Assembly (NCBI GenBank): GCA_016710625.1
Contig: JADJVK010000023.1
Coordinates: 1 to 52,786, forward strand
DNA length: 52,786 nucleotides
Source of the DNA: Saprospiraceae bacterium
Lineage (GTDB): Bacteria > Bacteroidota > Bacteroidia > Chitinophagales > Saprospiraceae
Direction: 5' to 3'
The position numbers and the translations under genes were made by a program. Positions 43,936-51,905 of the stretch are shown here, in pieces. The notes below the pieces were generated by a model, which had not been told where the DNA came from, did not search any database, and worked only from the letters and a program-made list of their open reading frames with translations. The first letter of the stretch is position 1, and each line of letters starts with the position of its first letter.

Positions 43936-46308
43936 ATGCTGAATAGATTATTCCTATCCCTTGGATTTATACTTACATTTGCTTTGGTAACTTTTGCTCA
44001 AAATAATGATGACTTAAGTTGGCGAAAACATAGAAAATTAGCAGAATCACTTGTAGAAAAAGGCTTTTTTCAAGACGCTGCCACTCATTACGAAAGTGCT
44101 TTCAAAAAAAATACGGATAAAAAAGAGCTAATATATTTGGCAGGAGAAAATTTTTACAAAGCAAAAGATTTTGTAAAAGCTGCTGAGTCATATAAATTTG
44201 TAAAAGACGAAAAAGATAAAGATTTTGATCTTGTTGGTCTAAAGTATGCGAAATCACTAAAGCAATCTGGAGATTATGAATCAGCGATTAGAGAATTTAC
44301 TTATTTTGAAAATGCTTACAACGGAGATCAAAAAGTCGTTTTAAAAGATTTTATCTCAAAAGAAATAAAAGGTTGTGAGTTAGGAATGAAATTAGAGGGG
44401 GAAACGCCTAAAATCGTCTTGAATCATTTAAATGAGAATGTAAATACTTCCGAAAATGAATTAGCACCTATTGCTTTTTCTGATGATATTTTATATTACA
44501 CATCTACTTTATCTGGTAAAAGAGCAATGATTTACCGATCTCAATTCCAAAATGGGGTTTGGTCAAAATATGCACCAGCATCAGGTCTTCCTACTGTTAC
44601 AAATGCACATTTGGCAAATGGCTGCTTTTCTCCTGATGGACAAAGATTCTATTTCACACAATGTGCTTTGGAACAAACAAATGAAAAGAAATCGAAAAAT
44701 AAAAATGAGCAAGTTGCTTTATGTGAAATTTATGTAATTAAAAAACAAGATGAAGGATGGTCATCACCTATTCGATTAAGAGATTATATTAATCTAAAGG
44801 GTTTTACGACCACTCATCCGAATATCGTTCATACTGATGATAAGGAAATTTTATATTTTTCATCAGATAGAGAAGGCGGAAAAGGTGGTATGGATCTTTG
44901 GTATTGCGTCAGAGATTTAAAATCAAATGATATCGACTTTACTTTTCCTAAAAACTTAGGTGGAAATATCAATACAAAAGGAGATGAAATCACTCCATAT
45001 TTTGATGCTGAAAAGGGTGTATTATTTTTCAGTTCAAATGGATTGATTACCATTGGTGGTTTAGATATTTTCAGTTCAAAAGGATTATTAAGTAATTGGG
45101 AGCAACCAAATAATATTGGAATTCCCTTCAACTCTGCTGTGGATGATTATTATTATACTGAAAAGAAAAACAGAACGGGTGGTTTTTTAGTATCAAATAG
45201 AATGGTGGCAGGAGAAAAAAACAATACGATCAATGAAGACATTTTTGAATTCGTAACTTCTACCAAAGCTCCTGAAATGTTTGCAAGAGGAAGTTTGTTT
45301 GATAAAAAAAGTTTGAATTTATTAAAAGAAGTTACTGTTTCACTTTATGAAATGAACAATGGTGATAAGCAATTGCTGACTACAAAAGTATTTTCAGATG
45401 GAGTTTATCAAATTCAAGTTTTAGCAAATAAAGAATATGTTTTAGAGGCAGATAAAGATGGTTTCCAGACAGGTTCCATTAAAATTAATACGAAAGATAA
45501 ATTGGATGCAAATAATATTGGAGAAAGTATTTATCTAAATCCTTCTATACCAATGGATAACACCGTAGCTAAAGTTGAAACTAAAACAGAAGAAACTACT
45601 ACTGTAGTTCCAACAAAAAATAATACAAATAATCCTACAACCAATACCAATAAAAAAGAACCCAAAAAACAAATGAATAATCTACCAAATAATGACACAA
45701 AAGTGGTTGATAATAATTCAAAAAAGAATACTAATCCTAGCACTACAAACACTGCAACAACAACAGAAACAACTACAAAGGTTGAAAATAAAATAAAACC
45801 TGCAGCTACAGTTCAAAATGAAGTAGTATCCACAGATACAAAAGCTGAAAGTGCAAAAAATAGTACAGCAACTACAAAACCAGTAAAAGAAAATAAACCT
45901 ACAAAGACAGATGCTCAATCTCAACAAAAGGAAGTAGTAGTCAAAAATTCTAAACCAACAACTTCAAGTGAGACAGCTTCAAAACCAGTTACATCTGAAC
46001 CAATTGTAAATTCTAGTGCAAGTAATACATCTCCTGTTACACATGAGCTGAAAGATGAAGGGGAAACATTTAAAGTTCAAATAGGAGCACATGCTAAATA
46101 TCAGCCTGAACATATTCGATATGCAAACTTAGAGGAATATGGAGTAGTAGAAACTGATGATACTTCTCATCCTGGGTTGACTAGAGTTTTGATTGGTAAT
46201 GTTGCATCAAGAGCTGAAGCGATTGTTTTGCAAAGAAGATTGAAAATGAAAGGATTTAGGGATGCTTTCATTGTAACTTATAGTGGAATAAATAGAATTA
46301 CAAAATAA
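43936..46308 (+). CDS. PorE-like envelope protein with TPR, PD40 propeller and C-terminal SPOR domain
   Basis: From the ATG at 43936 (MLNRLFLSLGFILTFALVTFAQ, a signal peptide) the protein has 790 residues. Order: TPR-like helices (about 25-150; KLAESLVEKGFFQDAATHYESAF), a WD40/PD40 beta-propeller (about 165-440; LYYTSTLSGKRAMIYRS, ILYFSSDREGGKGGMDLWY, LFFSSNGLITIGGLDIFSS) and a carboxypeptidase regulatory-like domain. A long Thr/Asn/Lys-rich linker follows (about 550-700). The C-terminus is a SPOR domain (GETFKVQIGAHAKY, GLTRVLIGNVASRAEA). PorE of the T9SS has the first three domains but ends in an OmpA-type peptidoglycan-binding domain. SPOR also binds peptidoglycan, so a comparable anchoring role is likely (inference). 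Confidence 0.82.
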   Translation: MLNRLFLSLGFILTFALVTFAQNNDDLSWRKHRKLAESLVEKGFFQDAATHYESAFKKNTDKKELIYLAGENFYKAKDFVKAAESYKFVKDEKDKDFDLVGLKYAKSLKQSGDYESAIREFTYFENAYNGDQKVVLKDFISKEIKGCELGMKLEGETPKIVLNHLNENVNTSENELAPIAFSDDILYYTSTLSGKRAMIYRSQFQNGVWSKYAPASGLPTVTNAHLANGCFSPDGQRFYFTQCALEQTNEKKSKNKNEQVALCEIYVIKKQDEGWSSPIRLRDYINLKGFTTTHPNIVHTDDKEILYFSSDREGGKGGMDLWYCVRDLKSNDIDFTFPKNLGGNINTKGDEITPYFDAEKGVLFFSSNGLITIGGLDIFSSKGLLSNWEQPNNIGIPFNSAVDDYYYTEKKNRTGGFLVSNRMVAGEKNNTINEDIFEFVTSTKAPEMFARGSLFDKKSLNLLKEVTVSLYEMNNGDKQLLTTKVFSDGVYQIQVLANKEYVLEADKDGFQTGSIKINTKDKLDANNIGESIYLNPSIPMDNTVAKVETKTEETTTVVPTKNNTNNPTTNTNKKEPKKQMNNLPNNDTKVVDNNSKKNTNPSTTNTATTTETTTKVENKIKPAATVQNEVVSTDTKAESAKNSTATTKPVKENKPTKTDAQSQQKEVVVKNSKPTTSSETASKPVTSEPIVNSSASNTSPVTHELKDEGETFKVQIGAHAKYQPEHIRYANLEEYGVVETDDTSHPGLTRVLIGNVASRAEAIVLQRRLKMKGFRDAFIVTYSGINRITK

Positions 46309-46312
46309 GATT

Positions 46313-47233
46313 TTATCTAAAAATGGAGGTTGGCAAGTTGTTTTTCTTGCAAAATCCATCTATTCCCTGTAATCCACCTGTATGAATAACCAATATTTTT
46401 GATTTAGCAGGAAAATGGTTTTTTTCTGCTAAATCAAAAATTGCATACAAACATTTTGCATTATAAATTGGGTCAATAGGAATAGCGTATTTTTGAACAA
46501 ATGATTTTGAAAAAGTTATTAAAGATTCATTGGACTTTGCATAACCACCAAAATGATAATTTTCTAAAATTTTAAAATTTTCAAGAAAACAGTTCTGGTC
46601 TTTTTGAATGTTTTCAGCCACATTTTCTCCTTTTATTACTGCAATTCCAAAAGCCTGTTGTCCATCTGTAATTTTTTCTGCAATACCTGCAATTGTGGTT
46701 CCAGTTCCGACAGCTGAAAAATAAAAATCTGGTTCGAAACTTAATTGACTTTCAGTTTCAGTTACGATTTCACCACAACCTTTTTTTGCCAAATTATTTT
46801 TCCCACCTTCTGGCAAAATGAATGTTGATGGATATTCCAATAATATCTTTTCTAAAAATTTGGTAGTTTCTTTATTTCTATATTCTTCTATTGATAAATA
46901 TTTGATTATCATGCCGTTGCTTTCGCAAAATTCTATGGTGTCTGATTTTTCACGATGATAATTTCCTCTTACAAAACCTATAGTTGGAATATTAATACTT
47001 TTACCAAGATAGGACAAAGCAGCTAAATGATTGGAATAAGGACCACCAAAAGAGAGAATCGATTCGTATTTTTTTAAATGAAAATTTTCTAGATTATATT
47101 TTAATTTTCTAAGTTTATTGCCACTTACAAATTCATGATTCAAATAATCCAATTTCATCCAAACTCCAATCTCTTTTTGAGTAAATAACTCATGCTCTAG
47201 TTTAACTATTGGAGTTGGTTCAATATCAAACAT
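46313..47233 (-). CDS. D-cysteine desulfhydrase / ACC deaminase family PLP enzyme
   Basis: 306 residues of fold-type II PLP enzymes. PTPIVKLEHELFTQKEIGVWMKLDYLN is followed by FVSGNKLRKLKYNL, where Lys40 should hold PLP. The phosphate and substrate loops are FGGPYSNHLAALSY, and YFSAVGTGTTIAGIAEKI is the glycine loop around the cofactor phosphate. Members cleave D-cysteine or 1-aminocyclopropane-1-carboxylate; the sequence alone does not decide. The start codon follows the stop of the upstream membrane-anchored gene with no gap (TAAATG), so both are translated from one message. Confidence 0.85.
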   Translation of the reverse strand: MFDIEPTPIVKLEHELFTQKEIGVWMKLDYLNHEFVSGNKLRKLKYNLENFHLKKYESILSFGGPYSNHLAALSYLGKSINIPTIGFVRGNYHREKSDTIEFCESNGMIIKYLSIEEYRNKETTKFLEKILLEYPSTFILPEGGKNNLAKKGCGEIVTETESQLSFEPDFYFSAVGTGTTIAGIAEKITDGQQAFGIAVIKGENVAENIQKDQNCFLENFKILENYHFGGYAKSNESLITFSKSFVQKYAIPIDPIYNAKCLYAIFDLAEKNHFPAKSKILVIHTGGLQGIDGFCKKNNLPTSIFR

Positions 47234-47917
47234 TTAACTATGAACTCTTTTGCTTTCAAACTCCTTTTTATTGACAGGGTATATGACAGTTGGCATTACA
47301 AATTGGTTAATTTCAGTTTCTAAACTTCCATATATTTCATTGTACCAATAAGGGCATCTTATGCAAGGTTCAATGTTCCCAGATTTTCTTGGATCATTTG
47401 GGCTGATTACTAATTTAAGAGGTTGATTTTCATTGGTTTGAAGATATTTTAAGGCATCGTTAAGAGCTATGCTATTATTTAGTTTTATTTTCTCTTTTAA
47501 CCAATATTTACTTTTCTTTTTAATTTTTCTTGCATAAAAATCATTTGGATATGCAATGACATATTGTTGGTTTGAATGATTTATGTCAAAAATTCCAATT
47601 GGAAAATCCTGTTCGATTTCAAAATTATCAACTTTCAATAAATGAGGCAATTCATTTTCATCCATTCCCCATACTTCGATGGTGTTTTCATTTTTAAAGA
47701 CAAGTATTTCGAATGAATATATTTTATTTAGATCAAAATCTTCTTCTATACTAGGATTTTTTCTTTCTTTTACATATTCGATGGAGTCAATTTTTGTGTA
47801 TTTTATCGTATCTGATAAAGAAGTAGTCACCACTGTCGAATCCAAATAGACGAAGCTAAAGAAGGAAATTAAGCTAATAATTAAAAAAAGTAAGATGAAT
47901 TTATTTCGTGATATCAA
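47234..47917 (-). CDS. Membrane-anchored protein of unknown function with a CIR-P-W motif
   Basis: I place the start at a TTG at 47917 (M-ISRNKFILLFLIISLISFFSFVYL), giving 227 residues with one N-terminal membrane anchor. A -7 box at 47948-47941 lies 23 nt upstream; the longer frame to an ATG at 48037 would begin before that promoter. The rest is extracytoplasmic: FPIGIFDINHSNQQYVIAYPNDFYARK and, near the end, EPCIRCPYWYNEIYGSLE. The first piece recalls the PEGxY and YPN strands of YkuD L,D-transpeptidases and the second their CIR-P-W active-site end, but the catalytic SHG is replaced by IEP. It may be a degenerate or distant relative. It is translationally linked to the desulfhydrase-like enzyme. 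Confidence 0.5.
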   Translation of the reverse strand: MISRNKFILLFLIISLISFFSFVYLDSTVVTTSLSDTIKYTKIDSIEYVKERKNPSIEEDFDLNKIYSFEILVFKNENTIEVWGMDENELPHLLKVDNFEIEQDFPIGIFDINHSNQQYVIAYPNDFYARKIKKKSKYWLKEKIKLNNSIALNDALKYLQTNENQPLKLVISPNDPRKSGNIEPCIRCPYWYNEIYGSLETEINQFVMPTVIYPVNKKEFESKRVHS

Positions 47918-47940
47918 AACAACTATTTTAAACAATAACG

Positions 47941-47948
47941 CAAAAATA
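47941..47948 (-). promoter_or_regulatory. -7 element (TATTTTTG) for the membrane-anchored gene
   Basis: Minus-strand TAnnTTTG match 23 nt before the proposed TTG start at 47917. Confidence 0.45.
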
Positions 47949-48042
47949 GTTGAATATTGTTTGAAAGACAAGAAAAAAAATAGAAAATGACCTAATCCGT
48001 GATAAATCATCGATTCATAGAACCTTTTTGAATGCAAAACGT

Positions 48043-48050
48043 TAATTTTG
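48043..48050 (+). promoter_or_regulatory. -7 element (TAATTTTG) for iscX-kdsC-ubiA
   Basis: TAnnTTTG match 14 nt before the ATG at 48065, supporting that start rather than one at 48032. Confidence 0.5.
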
Positions 48051-48064
48051 TAATAAATATTGGT

Positions 48065-48313
48065 ATGAGTTTTTTAGAATTTGAGAATTTACCCATCAAA
48101 TGGGAAGATCATGAAGATGTAGCGATGAAACTTTATGAAAAATTCGGAGACGAATTTAATGAAGGCAAGATTTATAGAGTACGATTTACGGAATTATTAG
48201 ACTGGATACTTGAGCTTCCTAATTTTATTGGAAAAAAGGAAGAATGTACAGAAGGCCATTTGGAGCAAATTCAAGCCAAATGGGTTTATGAATGGAGAGA
48301 TAATAATAATTAA
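48065..48313 (+). CDS. iscX: Fe-S cluster assembly protein IscX
   Basis: 82 residues from the ATG at 48065. PIKWEDHEDVAMKLYEKFGDEF at the start, VRFTELLDWILELPNFIGKKEECTEGHLEQIQAKWVYEW at the end. This is the IscX/YfhJ pattern of an acidic helical protein that binds IscS and iron and tunes cluster assembly. No other isc gene is nearby. The stop TAA overlaps the ATG of kdsC by one base (TAATG), so the two are translationally coupled. Confidence 0.88.
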   Translation: MSFLEFENLPIKWEDHEDVAMKLYEKFGDEFNEGKIYRVRFTELLDWILELPNFIGKKEECTEGHLEQIQAKWVYEWRDNNN

Positions 48314-48813
48314 TGAACCAATTAGAAATTTTCCGTGGAATAAAGGGCTTTATCTTTGATATTGATGGGGTTTTCACCAATTCTATGATTATTTTGACTG
48401 AAACTGGTGAATTGTCAAGGCAATTTAATGTTCGGGATCATTATGCAATCAGAAAAGCAATTGCAAATAATTATAAAATTTGTATCATCACCGCTGGAAA
48501 TAGTGTGGGTGTAGAAAAAAATCTACAAAACCTAGGAATTGAATATATTTATACCAAAATAAGAGATAAAAAGCCTGCTTTTATTGATTTTTTAATAAAG
48601 TCAAAATTGGAAGAATCAGAAGTTCTTTATATGGGAGATGATATGCCAGATTTACCTGTCCTCAATCTAGTTGCTTTACCCACCTGCCCAGCAGATGCAA
48701 TTCCAGAAGTTAAGGCAATCTCAAAATATATTTCTCCATTGAAAGGAGGGGAGGGTTGTGTAAGAGATGTTATCGAAAAGGTATTAAAATTGAACAACCA
48801 ATGGCAAATGTAA
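48313..48813 (+). CDS. kdsC: 3-deoxy-D-manno-octulosonate 8-phosphate phosphatase
   Basis: A 166-residue HAD-type phosphatase without cap, the KdsC type. Motif I GFIFDIDGVFTN (Asp16, Asp18), motif II IITAGNS, Lys in RDKKPAF and motif IV YMGDDMPDLPVL are all present; the C-terminal GGEGCVRDVIEKVL is the KdsC signature that reaches into the neighbouring active site of the tetramer. It makes KDO from KDO-8-phosphate for lipopolysaccharide. It overlaps the next gene by 13 bp. Confidence 0.92.
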   Translation: MNQLEIFRGIKGFIFDIDGVFTNSMIILTETGELSRQFNVRDHYAIRKAIANNYKICIITAGNSVGVEKNLQNLGIEYIYTKIRDKKPAFIDFLIKSKLEESEVLYMGDDMPDLPVLNLVALPTCPADAIPEVKAISKYISPLKGGEGCVRDVIEKVLKLNNQWQM

Positions 48814-49670
48814 GCAATTGGGTTATATTAATCAGATTTAATAATTTGATTATCAATGCATTTGTTCAATTTTTTTATTTTATTATATTATTAAAAGAGC
48901 ATCCTGAATTATCATTTTACCCTACTTTTTTGATAATGATATTTTCTTTTTTTATTGGTGCATCCACCTATATTTTCAATGATATTGTCGACTTAGATAT
49001 CGATAAAATAAACAAACCGGAAACCTTTATAATAGAAAACCAGCTTTCACTTAAAGCTTCGAAGTGGGGATTATTTGTATTTTTTTTTGTTGGTTTTTTG
49101 ATTTCAATTTATTGTACTTTTTATTTCAATCTCATATTTTGGGCAGCTAATTATTTGATTTTAAGTGGCTTAAGCTCATATTATTCAATTATTTTTAAAA
49201 GGATATTTTTGATTGGAAATCTCATAGTAGCTTTTTTCTGCTCATATTCAATTTTATTAATTCAATTTGTGAATGTGGGATTTGATTTTTCTTCAATAAA
49301 TCTAAATTCAAATCTTGGATTCTTGTTATTATTTTCATTTCTAATCACTTTAATTAGAGAAATAGTGAAAGACCTTGAAGATATTGAAGGAGATAAATTA
49401 TTAGGTTTGAAAACATTACCAATAGTTCTTGGAGATAAAAAGACTAAGCTTTTTTTGAAGGCACTTTTAATAATATCTATTGTCGGTTTGAGTTTTTATT
49501 TTTCTAACAATTGGATATTCAATGTGTTAAATTGTGTATTAATCGCTATTTATATATATTTATTACTAGAAATAACCAAAGCTGAGGACAAAAAAAATTA
49601 CCATAGAATCAGTTCAATATTGAAATATTCTATGGTAATTGGATTAATTTGTGCTTATTGGTTAGATTAA
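48801..49670 (+). CDS. UbiA family prenyltransferase (geranylgeranylglycerol-phosphate synthase type)
   Basis: 289 residues from the ATG at 48801 (MANVSNWVILIRFNNLIINA), with about 8-9 membrane helices. The first Asp motif is NDIVDLDIDKINKP (Asn60, Asp61, Asp64, Asp68), the second KDLEDIEGDKLLGLKTLP. UbiA enzymes attach prenyl chains to aromatic rings or other acceptors. In Bacteroidota this branch, next to kdsC, is usually annotated as geranylgeranylglycerol-phosphate geranylgeranyltransferase, with the true acceptor uncertain. The gene overlaps kdsC by 13 bp and the convergent thioredoxin-like gene by 4 bp. Confidence 0.85.
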   Translation: MANVSNWVILIRFNNLIINAFVQFFYFIILLKEHPELSFYPTFLIMIFSFFIGASTYIFNDIVDLDIDKINKPETFIIENQLSLKASKWGLFVFFFVGFLISIYCTFYFNLIFWAANYLILSGLSSYYSIIFKRIFLIGNLIVAFFCSYSILLIQFVNVGFDFSSINLNSNLGFLLLFSFLITLIREIVKDLEDIEGDKLLGLKTLPIVLGDKKTKLFLKALLIISIVGLSFYFSNNWIFNVLNCVLIAIYIYLLLEITKAEDKKNYHRISSILKYSMVIGLICAYWLD

Positions 49671-50212
49671 CCTTTTCTTTTTGCTAAAAATTGATCAACT
49701 CCTGAAGTGAATTCAGCAACAGTAGCTCTATAACCAGTTTGTCCTAATGGAATAATATTGAATTTATTGGTTGTTTTATCAAATTCTAAATCGAAAACCC
49801 AAACTGTAGGATATCCACTAACCTGAAAAGCCTGTTGAAGACCAGCATTTTGGTTTCTTATTTCATCAGGTAATTGTTTCATTCTAGGAAAATCCAATTC
49901 TAAAAGTACCACATTTTTTTCTGCCCATTTCTTGAATTCATCTTGACTAAAAACCGAGGCTGTCAATCTTTTGCACCATCCACACCAATCACTGCCTGTG
50001 AAATTTGCCATAATTGGCTTATTTAATTTTTTTGACAAAGCATAAGCTTCTTCCATTTTTACCAACCACCCTGGATTTTCAGCATGGTAAGTGGAAGTAA
50101 CCTGAGCAGGAGTTGCAGTAGATTGATGTGCATTTTGTTGAGCATTTCCGCAAGATGCAAAGATGAAAAATGCTAAAATTGGTATTATAGTTCTAAATTT
50201 CAAAAACTTCAT
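49667..50212 (-). CDS. Thioredoxin-fold lipoprotein with CGWC motif
   Basis: 181 residues from the ATG at 50212 (MKFLKFRTIIPILAFFIFASC); the lipobox FASC marks it as a lipoprotein. The thioredoxin domain has KPIMANFTGSDWCGWCKRLTASVF, where CGWC is the redox pair. VLLELDFPRMKQLPDEIRNQNAGLQQAFQVSGYPTVWVFD supplies the cis-Pro loop. It belongs to the thioredoxin_7/DsbD-C-terminal group, probably reducing or oxidising envelope proteins. The alternative start 18 bp upstream lies just next to the -7 box and is unlikely. Confidence 0.88.
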   Translation of the reverse strand: MKFLKFRTIIPILAFFIFASCGNAQQNAHQSTATPAQVTSTYHAENPGWLVKMEEAYALSKKLNKPIMANFTGSDWCGWCKRLTASVFSQDEFKKWAEKNVVLLELDFPRMKQLPDEIRNQNAGLQQAFQVSGYPTVWVFDLEFDKTTNKFNIIPLGQTGYRATVAEFTSGVDQFLAKRKG

Positions 50213-50227
50213 TTTTATAATTTTGAA

Positions 50228-50235
50228 CAAAAATA
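50228..50235 (-). promoter_or_regulatory. -7 element (TATTTTTG) for the CGWC lipoprotein gene
   Basis: Minus-strand TAnnTTTG match 15 nt before the ATG at 50212. Confidence 0.5.
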
Positions 50236-50314
50236 ACAGCTTTTAGTTGATATTAAAAAATAAATTGCAAAACATTAACATTTTTAATCACTTTGTTAAC
50301 CTATTGCAAATAGG

Positions 50315-50345
50315 TTGTATATTCTACAATTGTGTAATATCTTTG
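50315..50345 (+). promoter_or_regulatory. Promoter (-33 TTG, -7 TATCTTTG) of the TlpA-like gene
   Basis: TTG at 50315-50317, then 20 nt, then TATCTTTG at 50338-50345. The ATG is 39 nt further. This is one of the two promoters in the window where both elements have the expected spacing. Confidence 0.6.
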
Positions 50346-50384
50346 TGAAAATTTTTTAATTTTAGTATTAAGTTTAATTTTAAT

Positions 50385-51791
50385 ATGAGACAATTTTCAA
50401 TCTTACTAATTTTATTATTTTCAATTAATCTATTTGCCCAGCAAGACACTTGTGAAATCAATATCCAAATAAAAGGAGAGAGTGGGGGAAAAGCAAGGCT
50501 CATTGGAATTTATGTAGATCAAAACTTTTTGGCGGATTCAGCTATTGTTGACAATCAAGGGAAATTTACTTTTAGAAAAAAGTCACCTTACAAAAGTGGT
50601 CTATTTTATGTGATTTTGCCTGATCAAAAGACAAACTTTCAGTTTATTTTGGATAAAGAACAACGATTTTCTATTGTTGGAGACAAGTCAGATTTGATCA
50701 ATTCAATGAAATTCACTGGTTCATTCGAAAATGATTTATTGTATCAATCTTTGATTATGCAAGTTCAACATGAAAAAACAGCGGATTCATTATATAAATT
50801 AATGCAAGGCAAATTGCCCAATGATCCTAATTATGTGTCCGCAAAAAATGAAATTAAAAATTTGGGGGATGCAAGAAAAAAGCAATTGGAAAATTTTGGT
50901 AAAAAATACCCTAATTCCTTTTTTGTAAAATATAAAACCGCTGGACAAAATCCTGATATTGTGGATGTTAGAAAGCCAAATGGGGATTTGGATACTTTAG
51001 GTCAATTAGAATTATATAGAAATCAATTTTGGGATAATGTTGATTTGAATGATGAAAGGTTGTTATACACACCAGTTATTGCCAATAAACTCAGAAAATA
51101 TATTACTGAATTGACACCACAAAACCCAGATTCGATAATTCGCCAATCTGATATTATCATCAAAAAATCAATGGTGAATAATGAGATGTTCAAATTTATA
51201 AGTAATTGGATAGCATTGAATTATCAACCAACAAAGACAACTGTAATGGATGGTGAAGCAGTATATGTTCATATTATTGACAAGTATTTTACTGCTGAGA
51301 GAGCCAATTGGTTGACACCGAAGGAGTTGACTGAGATTCGAAAAAAAGCATGGGAAATGCAATCTAGTTTGCTAAATAAGATTGGTCCTGATGTGGTCTC
51401 AACTGACCCTAATGGAAATACAAAATCTATATATGAAATAAAAGCACCTTTTGTAATTGTTTATATGTACAATCCAAATTGTGAACATTGCCAAAAAGAA
51501 ACGCCCAAATTGAAAAAATTCTATGACGAATGGAAAAGCAAAGGCGTTGAGGTGTTTGCCATCGTTTTAGATTCCAATGATAAAGAATGGCGTGATTATA
51601 TGGAAAAAAATCATATGCAAGAATGGATTAATGTTTTTGACCCAACCAATAAATCCATTTATGCTAAATATTTTGTGGACATCACTCCAGAATTATATGT
51701 GCTGAATAAAGATCGAAAGATAGTTGGTAAGAATCTAAAAGTAGAACAATTACCCATCATTTTGGAGAGGGAAATGAGAAAGATGCAGTAG
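50385..51791 (+). CDS. TlpA-like thiol-disulfide protein with DUF4369 and DUF5106-type domains
   Basis: 468 residues. Signal peptide MRQFSILLILLFSINLFAQ. Residues about 22-110 form a DUF4369 beta-domain (CEINIQIKGESGGKARLIGIYVDQ). The helical middle (about 115-320) fits DUF5106 (LGDARKKQLENFGKKYPNSFFVKY, NWIALNYQPTKTTVMDGEAVYVHIIDKYF). The C-terminal TlpA-like thioredoxin domain has IVYMYNPNCEHCQKETPKLKKFYDEW with redox pair CEHC and a cis-Pro near DITPELYVL. Such proteins are thought to work in periplasmic disulfide exchange; the partner is unknown. A good terminator follows. Confidence 0.87.
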   Translation: MRQFSILLILLFSINLFAQQDTCEINIQIKGESGGKARLIGIYVDQNFLADSAIVDNQGKFTFRKKSPYKSGLFYVILPDQKTNFQFILDKEQRFSIVGDKSDLINSMKFTGSFENDLLYQSLIMQVQHEKTADSLYKLMQGKLPNDPNYVSAKNEIKNLGDARKKQLENFGKKYPNSFFVKYKTAGQNPDIVDVRKPNGDLDTLGQLELYRNQFWDNVDLNDERLLYTPVIANKLRKYITELTPQNPDSIIRQSDIIIKKSMVNNEMFKFISNWIALNYQPTKTTVMDGEAVYVHIIDKYFTAERANWLTPKELTEIRKKAWEMQSSLLNKIGPDVVSTDPNGNTKSIYEIKAPFVIVYMYNPNCEHCQKETPKLKKFYDEWKSKGVEVFAIVLDSNDKEWRDYMEKNHMQEWINVFDPTNKSIYAKYFVDITPELYVLNKDRKIVGKNLKVEQLPIILEREMRKMQ

Positions 51792-51795
51792 AAAA

Positions 51796-51827
51796 AAAGG
51801 AGCTGATAGATATAAATCAGCTCCTTT
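51796..51827 (+). terminator. Terminator after the TlpA-like gene
   Basis: Stem AAAGGAGCTGAT/ATCAGCTCCTTT with an 8-nt loop, followed by CTTTTG. A tracts on the left make it partly bidirectional, so it may also serve the convergent GH97 gene. Confidence 0.78.
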
Positions 51828-51905
51828 CTTTTGAAATAAAAGTCGCAAATATCTTAACTCAATAACTGATTTTTAAGTTTGCTTTTGAGACAACAAACTA
51901 TTTCT

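Noticed and set aside
44552..45927. Opposite- and other-frame reading frames within the PorE-like gene
   Set aside because: They are by-products of low-complexity Thr/Asn/Lys coding; the main frame has clear domains.
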